Part shown: positions 10,977 through 23,118 of the stretch, piece by piece
Layout: every line of letters begins with the position of its first letter
Position numbering within the stretch: position 1 is the first letter of the stretch
Translations under genes and position numbers: made by a program
Notes under the pieces: generated by a model
The model's input: only the letters and a program-made list of their open reading frames with translations
The model's database searches: none
What the model was told of the DNA's origin: nothing
DNA from: Camarhynchus parvulus
Lineage: Eukaryota > Chordata > Aves > Passeriformes > Thraupidae
Direction of reading: 5' to 3'
DNA: 64,000 nucleotides
NCBI RefSeq assembly: GCF_901933205.1
Contig: NC_044590.1
Coordinates: forward strand, 6,959,501 to 7,023,500

Positions 10977-12989
10977 ATGGTTCTGGTGGCACAGGAACTG
11001 CCTCTCATGTGCCTGATGCTGCTCCTGCTCTGCAGAGAACCGGGTAAGTGGGCCCTGCACAGCCCCATCACATTTCCCATGCACGCTTTCCCACCCTGCA
11101 GGCCTGGCAGAGCTTCCCTGTGCGCGTGGGTACCCAGGGATCTCGTCTCACTGCCTCCCTTCCAGCTTGCTTCTATCTCCAGATGAAATTCAGTTTACTC
11201 CAGGAAGGGTCTGGCCTCTCCTCATCCTGCAGTCCCCAGCAGCCTGGGGGACAGGGGACAGGAATGTCTCTCTGTCCCTGCTCCAGGCTCAGGGGGATCT
11301 GATGATGCCTCGTGCTGTTCCACGGCCCTGGGGCCCATTGTCAATTCCAAACCTGTCTCTGTGCCCAGGTGTGGATGCCCAGGCAGGTCAGGACTTCACT
11401 CTGCAGCAGCCCCAGCCCAAGGTGGCGGTGACAGCGGGGGAGACGCTCACCCTGAACTGCATCACGTCTGGAGTTGCTGGACCAGGTCCTGTGATGTGGC
11501 TGAAGGGCTGGGGCAGTGGGAACAAGACTGTCTATGACCCCAATAACAAGGATCCCTCCTCCCATGTGATGAGAGCAGTGCCTGGGTCTGACACAAACTT
11601 CACCATCCACATCAGGAACGTTCAGCCTGAGGACATGGGCACCTACTACTGTGTGAAGTTTGTCAGGGGGATCACTGGTGCTGATGAGGTGTTTAAGCGT
11701 GGTGATGGCACCGAGGTGTCCGTGCAAGGTGAGTGGGGCTCCTGGAGCAGCTCCTGATGGGAACCACCCAGCGGGCTCTGCTCAGCTAGAGCAGGGATGG
11801 GGAAGGGGCTCAGGGCTGGTCCAGGAGAGGATGCCATGGGCCATCGCCGTGCCCTTGTGTGAGACTCTGCTCCAGGCAGGCCCGGGGCTGGGCAGGGGGC
11901 AGAGCCTGGTCTGATGGCCCCGTGCTTCTCCCCACAGCCAAACCCAGCCCCCCGCTCGTGTCCGGACCTCAGCAGAGAGCGAGGCCGGAGGAGTCGGTGC
12001 CTTTCACTTGCACGACTGGAGGGTTCTTTCCTGAGAAGATTGAGGTGAAATGGTTCAAGAACAAGAACCCCATGGGGGCTCAGCCGCCCCAGGTCACTGA
12101 GTGGAGGATGAAAACCTACAACATGTCCAGCACAGCGCAGGTGACCCTGCAGAAGGACGATGCCCGCTCGCAGCTCACCTGTGAGGTGTCGCACTCCACG
12201 CTGCCGGCCCCGCTGCGAGGGAGCTTCCAGCTCAGCAGGGTCCTGAGAGGTGAGGGCTGGGGGCTCACATGGGGGGTCCTGCTCTGTGGGGCTGGGGTCC
12301 CTGGGAGGAGGACACCCTGTGGGCAGCAGAGCGGGCACAGCAAACACCGAGCTCTGCCTCTCTTCCCAGTTCCCCCCAGCGTCGAAGTGCGCGCTGAGCC
12401 GAGCCCCGTTGAGGTGAACAAGACCGTGGCCTTCACCTGCCTCCTGAAGGAGTTTTACCCAGCTAAAGTGTCTGTTTCCTGGCTGGAGAATGGGGCTGAG
12501 ATAAAGGGGCAGAACCTCTCCAGGCCACTGGAGGTGTCCCGGGGCTTGTTTGAGCTGAGAAGCCGGGTGGAGGTGCAAGCGACGGAGGAGAAGAACGGGT
12601 CCACGATCACCTGCATGGTGGTGCACGATGCCCAGGCCCCTGCCACCTACTCAGCCGTCCTGTGGATCTCCAACCCGACCCAAGGGGGATTGAGCAACGA
12701 GTTCCAGATGAATAAGGGTGCGTCAGAGCTGCGGGGATGGGGTGCCTGCCAGGGTGGCTGTGTGGTGTCACCCCCTGAGGAAGCTCGCAGTCCCAGGAAA
12801 GGCTCCCTGCGGGGTGTTGGGATGCCTCTCCCCGAGCCCTGGTCGCTCACATCCTCTGTCCCCACTGCAGGTACGAACCTTCTGTCCAGCCTCCTCCTCC
12901 TCCTGTGGATGGGTATCCTGCTGGAGAAGGGGCTCCTTGGGGCGCTCCTCTTCTTCCTCTTCAAGCACATGAAGAGAAAAGCATCGTAG
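10977..12989 (+). CDS. SIRP-like receptor, V-C1-C1 with a charged membrane segment (predicted adaptor-coupled)
   Basis: Seen: five exons, 10977-11043, 11369-11728, 11938-12249, 12370-12717 and 12871-12989, with GT/AG borders and 1-nt carry-over phases. They give an open frame of 401 codons plus TAG. Residues 1-22 form a signal peptide (MVLVAQELPLMCLMLLLLCR). Residues 23-142 are a V domain about 89% identical by eye to that of the neighbouring minus-strand gene. Residues 143-246 and 247-362 are two C1-set domains (FTCTTGGFFP...LTCEVSH; FTCLLKEFYP...ITCMVVHD). The final exon is hydrophobic with a central GILLEKGLLG and ends KHMKRKAS, with no tail tyrosines. Known: SIRP-beta proteins carry a membrane lysine that pairs with DAP12 (TYROBP). 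Inferred: an activating-type partner of the inhibitory neighbour. N-glycosylation sequons include NKT and NFT in V, and NMS, NKT, NLS and NGS in the C1 domains. The start is well supported by the signal peptide. The exact orthologue symbol is not assigned because avian SIRP paralogues expand independently. Confidence 0.9.
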
Positions 12990-13080
12990 ATGTTTCCCTA
13001 TCCTGTTTCACCGCAGTCCCTGTCTCCTGGAGCCGGGTCCCAGGCCTTGGCCACTGCCAGCAGCGACGTGTGAACCTGGA

Positions 13081-13086
13081 AATAAA
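13081..13086 (+). terminator. AATAAA polyadenylation signal of the plus-strand SIRP gene
   Basis: AATAAA lies 92 bp after the TAG stop, in a short 3' UTR. Confidence 0.8.
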
Positions 13087-13168
13087 TGAGCCAGCACGCA
13101 CAGGCTGCCGTGGGCTGCTCCGCGCCACCAGTCCCGGCCCCGCCTGGGGCCTTACACCCGCCCTGCTC

Positions 13169-13660
13169 CGGGGCTTGGCACTGCCCATCCCGGGGCTCCG
13201 TGCTGCACACCGGGGCTTGGCACTGCCCATCCCGGGGCTCCGTGCTGCACACCGGGGCTTGGCACTGCCCATCCCAGGGCTCCGTGCTGCACACCGGGGC
13301 CCGGTGCTGCCCGTCCCAGTGCTCAGTGCCCAGTGCTGCACACACGGTGCCCGGTGCTCGGTGCTGCCCGCTGTAGTGCTCAGTGCTGCCCATCCCAGAG
13401 CCAAGTGCTCGGGTCCCCCTGCCCGGTGTTCTGTACCCCGTCTCCAGTGCCCGGTGCTCGGTACCCCGCGCCCTGTGCCCGGTGCCCTGAACCCGGTGCC
13501 GGTGCCCTGTGCCCGGTACCCCGTGCTCGGTGCCCGGTACCCCAGGCCCTGTTCCTGGTGCCTGGTGCTTGGTACCTGATACCCGGTACCCCGTGCTTGG
13601 CGCCCGGTGCCCAGTGCTCAGTACCCGGTGCCCTGTGCCCGGTGCCCGGTGCTCACTCCG
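13169..13660. repeat. 42-bp minisatellite followed by a degenerate GTGCCCGGTGCTC repeat
   Basis: Copies at 13169-13210, 13211-13252 and 13253-13294 and a diverged fourth are followed by about 330 bp of degenerate GTGCCCGGTRC units. The array fills the space between the SIRP poly(A) site and the NSFL1C CpG island. Confidence 0.92.
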
Positions 13661-13679
13661 GGGTCGGTTGCGCTGCAGT

Positions 13680-14120
13680 GCCACCTCCTGGCCGGCAGGG
13701 GCCGCTGTTTGCGGGCTGGGCGCCGCGCGTCGCCCCGGGTGTTTCCGGCCGGGCGGGTTTGGCGGCGCACGCGGGGGCGGTGCGGGGCGGCCCGGCGCGG
13801 TTTGGGCGCTGCACCGCGGCAAGATGGCGGACAGGGAGGAGGCGTTGAGGGAGTTCGTGGCCGTGACCGGCGCCGAGGAGGAGCGAGCGCGGTTCTTCCT
13901 CGAGTCCGCCGGTTGGGACCTCCAGGTACCTTTGCCGCTTCCCTCCCCGGCCCCGGCGCGGAGATCGGCGGGGCCGCGGCTCAGGAGGCCGTGGCGCTGG
14001 CGGGGGGGCAGCGCTGGGCCGGAGGTCGGTGTCCCGCAGGCTCAGGCCTCGCCCCCGTCCGTCGCCGCGCTCAGCCCTGGCGGCGGGGCCGTGGGCTGGC
14101 CGAGGCTGAGGCCCCTCCTG
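13680..14120. promoter_or_regulatory. CpG island over the NSFL1C promoter and first exon
   Basis: Very dense CpG from just upstream of the ATG at 13824 into intron 1. No TATA box is evident. This is typical of a broadly expressed housekeeping gene. Confidence 0.75.
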
Positions 14121-17100
14121 GTTCTGTCGTTCACTTTGTAGCGCGAGGTGAGGGACGGTGGGCCCGGGGTTTGCCGGGGTTCTGTAGGTGTTCCTGGAAT
14201 GCCGGTGAGGCTGTCAGTGCTGTGCTGTTGGCGCCGTCAGCAAACAAACTGAGGGCGAGTCAGCCACCATTCTGACCTGTCCCTGCTCCTTCTCAAACTG
14301 GCTGTGTTAAATTCCGAGTCTGCTCATGATGGCACAAAAGCTGCAGTTTCACAGCAGTAATTTTGGCATAACTCCTGTGTAAGTGCTGCAGAAGAGGGGC
14401 CCTGACATTCCCTGACAGGGAGGGTGACATCCCTGCAGCACTGAGTGTCCTGCCATGACACAGCCAAATAGCAAACCCGCTGAGGCCTCATCTCTGCCAT
14501 GACCTGCATCAGGGGGAATGACATGAAGTGTCTTTAGTGTGAGGTCTCAGGAGATCCAGTGTGACAGATGCTTCAGCGGGGTTGTTTGTGTGTGTTTTTT
14601 TCCTGAGGAGCTTTGGTGGTTTTCCTTTCCAGATTGCACTTGCCAGTTTCTATGAGGATGGGGGTGATGAGGACATCCTGACCCTTCCCCAGCCCACGCC
14701 CAGCTCCATATCCAGAGGCACTGGAGCCAGGTGAGGAGGCAGCTTCAGCTCCATGCTGGAAAGCTGGCAAAGCACACACACTCTCTAAAGCACTGTGTTA
14801 ATTTTCAGGAGGAGTAGCTCTGTGTTTAGGTTTGCTTCCCCTTGTGATGCTCTCTAGAGATTGTGAAAACCTGAGTGTTTGCACATCACAGACATGGGTG
14901 TTATTGCACAACTGAGCCAGGGATCAGTTAGAAAACTTGCCTCATTGCTCAGGAAAAGCTTGATTTATCTTTTGACATTTAAAACAGTCTGATAGTGACC
15001 TTTCATTTAAGCAGATCATATCTCAGCAGGAAGAATATTTTCTCATTTTGTGTGACACCTGAGCTGATCAAGCTGAGCATTTTATAAAACAAAAGTGAAT
15101 TTTACCTTACCAAATCCCTTTGCAGTAAGGGAATGCTGTCCAGTCCCAAAGAGGAGCTGCTGCCTTTGTCATGAGGGAGAAGTTCTCTCGGGTCAGGTGC
15201 TGGTTGAACAGAGCCCACCTTGCAGAAGGAGCCTGTTGCAGTGTGGAGTGTTCCAGCTGGGAATGTGTCTGGAGGCTGACATCCTTCTTGCTGGATTTTT
15301 GCAGTGACCACCGAGTAACCTCGTTCAGAGACCTTGTGCATGCTCAGGAGGAGGATGATGAAGAGGAGGAGGGACAGCGGTGAGTTTGCAGCCGAAGGCT
15401 CAAGTGCTGGGTGTTTATCCCTTCTGGGAGGACTTGCTGCCTGTGTACAGCTTCTTTGAAAGAACCAGGTTTACAGGGATATGAAGTTCCTGTCATGAAA
15501 CATTTGAGGTTTGACAGGGCAGGTTTGTCAGTGCAAAGCCTGTGCACAGCTGTGTAAGCACCAGCTCTCAGCACTCAGAGAAAGCCTAAAGTGGGATGTG
15601 GAAGGCCTGGGTTAAGAATAGAAAACAGCCCAGATCCTCATTTGTGTCCACAGGAAATGTGGGAATTATGCAGGGATTGGTTTTCTTACTGCTTGGGGTT
15701 TTGGGGGTTTATTTTGGTGCGGGTTTTGGTTTTGTGTTCTTTTTTTTTTAGGTGTTGCTTAAGGGTAAAGTAATGGAGAGTGGAGTCAGAAATAAAAAAG
15801 TAGGGACCCTTTTCAGGAGGAACATGGAGTATTAGTAGAACAATCTCTTACAGTGTCAGCTCTGAGTAGTTAAATACCCTTAAGGTTGACAGGCAAGGTA
15901 AATGGAATGGAACTGATGTATCTGAAGGGGTGGCTCAGCCTGGATGGGCCATGGTCTGCAGGCAGCTGGGAGCTCACTCTGTGTTACAAGCCATCTGGAA
16001 GCTAATAAACCCAATCTTCCAGAAGTGCTTAATTGCACTTCACTGACTGTGCATCCATTGCTTCCAGTTGAGATCCATCCTTTGTGTGGCATGAACGTGT
16101 GCCTTCCCTCAGAATTCCAGCTGCATGTTGCTCTGACAGGTCAGAGGTTTGCTGGAAGCCTTGCTCAGCTGGGTAATGGAGCTGGTACCAGTGTTTAAAA
16201 CTCGGCTTGTCCCTCTGGGCTGTTCCTCCTCCCAGCTCTGAGCATTGTTACCACTTTATTGCTATTGATCCACGGGTGATTTACAGGAATTGACATAAAA
16301 AGAACGTCTTTGCAGCACAGGAGCTTGCACATGGCTGCAGTGGGAGACACACTGGTGGTGGCCAGTGTTTGTAGATCCAGGGGGTTCCCCTGAGCTGCAC
16401 CAAGTGAGCCCTGATCCAGCCCGAGGCTCCTGCAGAGGCAGCAGGCAGGGCTGACCAGGAGCTGGGTGCTTTCTGTCAGGTTTTATGCCGGTGGCTCAGA
16501 GAGGAGTGGGCAGCAGATTGTGGGTCCTCCGAGGAAGAAGAGTCCCAACGAGCTGGTGGAGGATCTGTTCAAGGGAGCCAAGGAGCACGGCGCCGTGGCC
16601 GTCGATCGGACGGCCAAGAGCAGTGGCGAGACGAGCAAGCCAAAGGTGAGGAGGGAGGAGTTCTTCCTTCTGTTCCCTGTTTCTGTTCCACCCTGCCAGC
16701 TGTTTGGTACTGAGGAGTCCTGGAATTATCTCAGCAGCTAAGTCTGGACTCCTCTCTTAGTGCAGCTCCATTTTGTGTGTCACAATGGCAAGAAAAGCCG
16801 CTCTGTTGTGCCACCCTTGTTAACTTGCTGAAGCTGTCACTGCCTGCAGGGCAGGAGATGTTGCTGATGCCATGAAGTCCCTGTTCTCCCACAGGGATGG
16901 TGGGAGCAGGGAAGCAGCTCTTTGGTCTGTGTGGTTCTGTAACCCTGTGCCTGCCTCTCTCTCACAGCCTTTTGCAGGGGGAGGGTATCGCCTTGGGGCT
17001 ACTCCAGAGGAGGAGTCGGCTTATGTGGCAGGAGAGAGGGACCGAGCTCTTCTCAGGATGTGAGTATCTCTGCTGGGTTTGTAGCTGTCACTCCAGGAAT

Positions 17101-20100
17101 TTCTCTGCTCCAGCTACTGAGCTTGCCAGCCCCAAGAGATACAAAGCTTGATAGAAATTCACAAGGACAGAAATATGGTAAATCCTGCTTCCTGTGGGAT
17201 TTCCAAGTAGAGAATAATAGATGATTAGGTCTTGGGTAAGCATTTTTCTGGTGATCTTTTAATTAAGAATCTGAGCTTTTCTTAGAAGTGCAGATCAGGA
17301 AAAATAGTGTGCAAAGAGCATTGGGAAATCAACTCTTCTTTATCCATTATTATATACATCCAATATATATCCATAGATGGGAGCGGACAGCATCAGTTCA
17401 AGATTCCCTTGTGCTTGGTTTCTGACCAGACAAGGTCGTGGCTGTGGTGGGAGCCTGCTTTAGGCTTCTCACCCAGCACATTCCTGGTTCTTCAGCCATA
17501 TTTATACAAAAGGGGGACCATGGTGCCACCTTCTAGGATTTGACACCTGACCATTACATAAAAACCAGTGCTTTGGGTTTTTCCCTTAGCTCAGAGAAAC
17601 CTGCTGGAATGTTTTTGCACCTTGGAGCTCCTCTGCCCATCTGAAACTTTTCACTTTGCTTCAGTTTTTGTTGTCACCGAGAACAAGTGAGGCTGATTGT
17701 TCTTTTGGGGCTGCTGCAGGTGCACGTTGTACTGAAGCTCTGGAAGAGTGGATTTAGTCTGGATAGTGGAGAGCTGAGGAGCTACCAGGATCCATCCAAT
17801 GCCCAGTTCCTCGATGATATCCGCAGAGGGTACGTAGTGAGAGGGGAGAAAAGGGAGAGCTGTTCCCTGGAACACAAGTGGTTGTGGAATCCAGGCTTCT
17901 GAATCCATGGCACATTTCACCTGAGCTTTCTCGCAAGAAATTAGTTACTCTTAATATGGAACATTTGGTTCAGGTAAACAGGGAGTGGGTTTGATTTATG
18001 TGGGGCCTTGAGAGTTGAAGTAAACAAACATGTTGATATTTGTGTTGAGAATTTCTGATGCATTGTGTCATGGCAGGTGAGGGCCAGGGAGAAGTAACCT
18101 TTAATTTGTGTCTGTCAGTGGGGAGGTGTGCATCTGCCCTGTCAGTTAAGCAAAGGCTCTATGTGATTCCTGAAATTCCACAGATCTTGGGCTTTTTGTC
18201 CACACACTCCTGCCTTGCTGCCTCAGGCAGCTGCCTTAGAACTCTCTCTTTGCAGGGAAGTCCCAGCGGAGCTGCGCAGGTTAGCACGGGGCGGACAGGT
18301 GAACCTGGACATGGAAGATCACCGGGATGAGGAGTATGTGAAACCTAAAAGTGTCTTCAGAGCTTTTACTGGAGAAGGACTGAAGCTGGGCAGGTGAGAA
18401 GATGGTGACACTGGTTTACTACATGTAATGTGAGAGTCACTGAAGCCTTGCAAGATGGAGCCTTCTGATTCATCCTTCTGAAATAAAGGCACTGGGTGCC
18501 TGTGGGATGGGAGGTGTTCCTCTAAGGAAACAAGGCTCATTGACGTATACTGTGAGGTGGCCCAGCCTCTCCCTACCAGGAGCCAGAATCCCTGGTTTGG
18601 AACCTCCATGGTGTGTTGCATTGGAGCAGTGTTTCCAATTCACACTTCCCCTGTTAACTTTTGGGTGTGAGGACCTGTGGCACCAATGGGGATGGTAGAG
18701 TTGAACTTCTAGACGAGTTCCTGCTTGGCTGACTCAAGAATTCTGACTTGCAGCTTGCTTGTGGAGGAGCCCTGGTAGTTGGGCCTGGCAGACAGTGAGC
18801 TTGCTGCCTGATCTGGTACCCTGTGGGCAGGTGAGTTTGGTTTCTAACAGCTCACCTTGCGTCTCCCTGTTGGCAGCACCGCGCCCCAGGTGATGGGCAC
18901 CAGCTCTCCAGCCCAGCAGGCAGAGAACGAGGCCAAAGCCAGTTCTGCCATCGTGATCGATGAGTCAGAGCCCATCACCAACATCCAGATCCGGCTCGCG
19001 GACGGCGGGCGCCTGGTCCAGAAGTTCAACCACAGTCACAGGTACGAGCACAACAGGGAACACAGGCCAGGCATAGATGGCCCTGCAAGGCAGGGAGCAA
19101 GTGCTAAAATCCTGCATAGCCTGCCAGAAGGAGCTCTGGGCATCCTTCTATACAAGTGAAAGGGAATAAAGTTGTTGTGGTGTTTTTAAGTTAGCTGCTA
19201 ACTGTTGGGTAGGATTTGCTTCCCAAATTGGGATAGATTATAGCCAGTGACATGACACCTGGGAGCATAAGTGTTACCAGAAGAACTTTCTTTGATGTCA
19301 CCTGTGAAAAACTGATTTTCTTCTAAAGGCTTTGGAAACTGGCAGATAATTAGGAACCTGGTTCAGTTACTCTGACTCAATTTAGTCTTTTCTATGAGGC
19401 TGTTCTCTGTGCTGAATGGAGCACCAAGGGATGCTCTTACCATGATTCTGTTCTTTAGATGAGCAAAGTTGGCTTAGGTATGCCACTGCTTCGCTCAAAA
19501 TCTCTTTAAATCCTTCTCACCTTCCTGATCTTGTAATTTATACTCATTCCTCCAGTTTCTATCAGGGGTCAAGCTCAGGGCAACAAGTTAACAAAACCTC
19601 TGCCTGTGACTGAGTTCTGGAAATGGATCCTATGTCACTGTGTGGCCGCTCACAGGAGCTGAAATCCTCTGGGTTCTGCTGTGTGTGACAAGCTCAGAAA
19701 GTGTCAGTTTGTTAATTGTTCATAGCAAAAGGGTCTGGAGGCTTTCAGTTTCAGATAACCCCCTGACAACACACACAGAGAACACCGAGCTGAGCCTGTA
19801 GCCCAGAAAGCAGCTGCTGCTATTTCACTAAACGGGAGCAGGTTGAATCAGAATAGCCTGGTGTGGCCTGTGGTGAGAGCTGGAATACAGACACAGAGCT
19901 GCAGGGCTGCACACTCTGGGCAGAGCAGTCCCTTGTCCAGGCTGTGCAGTAACAGCATCACCCGTGTGTTTGGTCCCTTTGCACAGGATCCGTGACATCC
20001 GGCTCTTCATAGTAGATGCTCGGCCAGCGATGGCTGCCACCAGTTTTGTCCTCATGACCACCTTCCCCAATAAAGAGCTGACTGATGAGAACCAGACCCT

Positions 20101-20149
20101 GAAGGAAGCCAACCTGCTCAACGCTGTCATCGTCCAGAGGTTGACATAA
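13824..20149 (+). CDS. NSFL1C: NSFL1 cofactor p47 (p97/VCP adaptor), with an apparent 1-nt deletion in exon 5
   Basis: Seen: nine exons, 13824-13925, 14633-14730, 15305-15379, 16480-16645, 16968-17059, 17720-17829, 18256-18393, 18877-19041 and 19987-20149 (TAA). Domains in order: an N-terminal UBA domain ([16 protein letters not shown]...), an acidic stretch ([10 protein letters not shown]), a nuclear-localisation-like [15 protein letters not shown], a SEP domain ([14 protein letters not shown]...[18 protein letters not shown]), and a C-terminal UBX domain ending [12 protein letters not shown]. Known: p47 links the p97 ATPase to ubiquitinated cargo and syntaxin-5 for Golgi and ER membrane fusion. 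Length is 369 residues if one base is restored; human p47 is about 370. Odd: exon 5 is 92 nt and should be 93. After YVAGE the frame slips, so that the codons for SSSQD, which read cleanly one frame over into VHVVL, are lost. This is most likely a missing G in a homopolymer. Translation starts in a CpG island, in good context (AAGATGGCG). Confidence 0.97.
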
Positions 20150-20310
20150 AGGACCCCAGCTCTGGCCACACAACTGCGGCGCGCGGGGCCGTCTCCTCCC
20201 GCGCGTGCGCTGGCGCTGTGCCACGCAGGCCCACATCTGCTCCTAGCTCTGGGTTCTTAGGTCTTGGTTGGACTTTTTCTCTTTAGTTGCATTTCCCATG
20301 GGGTTTTTTT

Positions 20311-20336
20311 GTGATGATGATGATGATGATGATGAT
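20311..20336. repeat. (TGA)n microsatellite in the NSFL1C 3' UTR
   Basis: Eight consecutive TGA units just before the poly(A) signal. Confidence 0.95.
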
Positions 20337-20349
20337 CAGTGGACTTTAA

Positions 20350-20355
20350 AATAAA
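20350..20355 (+). terminator. AATAAA polyadenylation signal of NSFL1C
   Basis: AATAAA lies about 200 bp after the NSFL1C stop codon, just after a TGA-repeat microsatellite. Confidence 0.8.
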
Positions 20356-22964
20356 GAAATGAAACGAATTCTTTTGGAAAGGAGCTGCAGCCTCTTGTGC
20401 CCCAGATTCCCCCAGGAGAGTTCAGTTACCTTGTGGATTGAGTTACTGCACTCGGAGAGGGGAGTAAGGCAAGGGGGAAGGGAACTCCAGGGAGCAGTTT
20501 TTGTCAGTGGACTGCTCACCACAGTCCTTTCTCTTCTCTCCAGGGACTACTGTAAAGTACTCCCTTTTTTTTCACACATTAAATATAAGTTATCTGGGAA
20601 TGGGTGATCTGATTGTCAGGATAATGGTTCCACTCCTGTAAAAGCATTGTGGGGGACGTCTTTGTGTAGAGCTCAGTGTGAGAACTCCAGCATGTGTGAG
20701 GTGCAAGGTTTAACACTTCCCATGCTTTTCTGGAGAGAAATCCCTGAGAAATCTTCCCTCAGCAGAACTCTTGGGGCATTCATTGCAGTCCCCACCTGCT
20801 CTGCCTTCACTTTTTCTGACAGGCCAGACTGGCTGCAGGTTTAAATTGCTGTATTGCATTTCTCTGAGAAGCCCTGCTGCTGACTTCTTCTTTCCAAGAA
20901 GGCACAAAGCTGAATCAGCTTGAAGTGACTGGAAGTAAAAGGCAAACAGAATCTGTCTTAATGGAAAGCAAGTTCTGTCCTGAGGTGAATTATTGAGATG
21001 ATTGCAGCAGCTTGGGTGGGAAAACTCAAGGCTGTAGTACCCTTTGATGTATTTCCTCTCCTCTGCTGAGGACTAACATAGCTGAACTCCTGGAATTCTC
21101 CAGCGTTGATCTGTTCTGTTTGTGTTTTGGGCTCAGGTCTCCATCTCTTTCCCTCCTTTGAACAGTATCCAGTGGGTGAATTCCTGACGCCCAGACAGGA
21201 GGCACTGGTAAGGCTGGCATAGCTGTCATGGAGTATTGTGCCAGGGCACTTTGCACTGCCCCTCAGCTGCTTCTGTCTTAGCTCTGGGCTTCCAAGCAGA
21301 GCCCAGAGCTGTGCTGAGCTGTGGGCTGCAGCCACCGGCTCCCTGGGAGGGGGATCCTTGGGAAAGGCTGCACTGCTGCCCTGCTGAGGGCTGGGATGCT
21401 CCCTCCCCATCCTGCCTTAGGCACACCTGAGCCCCGCGGCCGCTGAGCTGTCACTCCACCCCCCTCAGCGCTTGGAAACTTCCAGGTCCTCCCCTTGGTG
21501 CGAGCAGAGGGAGCTCAGGAGCAGCCTGGGGAGGGGAGGGCAGGTTGGGCAGGTTCAGCGTGAGGAACTCGCTTGGCTGCCTGTAGAACACAAACCAGAG
21601 GGCAGCCCTCAGCAAGGGCATTTTTACAGCAGTTTCTCAACTGAGAGCTGAATTAACTCACAGTTTTCATTACTAAATGGACATAAGTGTGCGTAACAAC
21701 TAATTTGTAAATTATTGTGAAAATTGTCATTAAAAGCCCACAAACAGGAAAACAGTGTTTGACCCTTTCTAATAACAGCTGCCATCTGTCTCAGATTTTG
21801 GATCATGCTCATTGAGGGTGTCTCCTCTTTGGGTTGCTCTGCAAGCAGACTTCCTGTGCTGAGCTGTCTTCTACTAAATGAGATTGAACCTCTCAGCAGC
21901 ATTTTTAAAGATTATTTTTTGTGACAGGAGAGCCTGGGGTTCACCTGCCTGTGCATCACTTACTGGTGATGTGTGATAACCTGTGTGAACCAGCAGGGAG
22001 AATTAAGAAAGGGAATTTCACTCAAGAGTTAAATAGAGTCACAACTGCCTTGTGGATTTCTTGAATCCTGATCTTCACATGTGCCATTCTGGGGACTTGG
22101 GATAGCATCTTCCAGAGTGCTGGACAGGATGCACCCCTAGACCCAGAAAGAAAGTTTATCTAACAGAAAGTGTGCAAGTTACTTGTCTCCTGCTTCTGTT
22201 TGTTAGCCAGGGGCATCAGAGCACTGAGGTGCTGCCCATCTGCTGTCTGGGCTCTTTGGATGAACTGGCCACGTTGGTGCCCCCAAATTCAGGGAGTGTC
22301 GGCAGCCAGACAGCAACTCCTCCAAGCTGCTGATCCCAAGGGTTTGCTGTGCAGATTCTGCTTACCGATGGGAACTTTCCCATCCAGCTTTGCTGCCAGC
22401 TCTCTCCTTGCCAGTGGGAGGGAAAGGGGATAAACCCAGGGGCTCAGGGATTTTTCTCTGCCAGGAAGAGGGAATTTTCCCTGGAGCCGGAGGGTGGCAG
22501 TGCTGCAGAAAAGCCGCTCCTCCTCGAAGGCTTCTTTGAGGAGCTCTGCCGACTCCTGCTGGGAGCTGCACCTTGTGCTGCTCTGTGTCCGTCAGCACCT
22601 CTGGAACACCGCTGCCAGCTCCTCCTGCCTCTGATTCTCTCCTTGGTTGTTGTAAGTAATGAGCAGTGCTTGTCTACTGGTGAGCAGGTCAGCTCTGCCC
22701 CACTGCCCCAGGGAGTGCTGAGGTGGGATCAGTGACCAAGGCAGACCAGTCTTCTTCCACACCTGACAAAAGAGCCTGTGGAACCAACTGGAAGTGACAT
22801 ACATGCAATCTCCTATATTAAACTGTTTCCTTCTGTGAGCTGGTGAAGTGTTTCACCATAAAATAAAATAAGCTATAAAGTAAAAATGATAAGCTAATTA
22901 ATGAGAAGGGTTAATACACCAGAACAGCAAAAAAAGAGAGAAGGAAAGAGACACTGCGCAGTCG

Positions 22965-23118
22965 CATCCCTGGAAGATTTCAGGGTCAGGTTGGACAGGG
23001 CTTGGAGCAACCTGATCTAGTGGAAAGTGTCCCTGCTGGTGGCAGGGGGTTGAAACAAGATGAGCTTTAACATCCCTTCCAACCCAAACCACTCCTTGAT
23101 TCCATGATTCTATTAGGT
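22965..23118 (+). mobile_element. CR1 LINE 3'-end fragment
   Basis: Contains GGACAGGGCTTGGAGCAACC, CTTCCAACCCAAACCA and the terminal TTCCATGATTCTATT. Confidence 0.85.

Noticed and set aside
12998..13848. Open frames of 171-274 codons between the SIRP gene and NSFL1C
   Set aside because: Translations of the 42-bp and GTGCCCGGTGC repeats, not conserved proteins.
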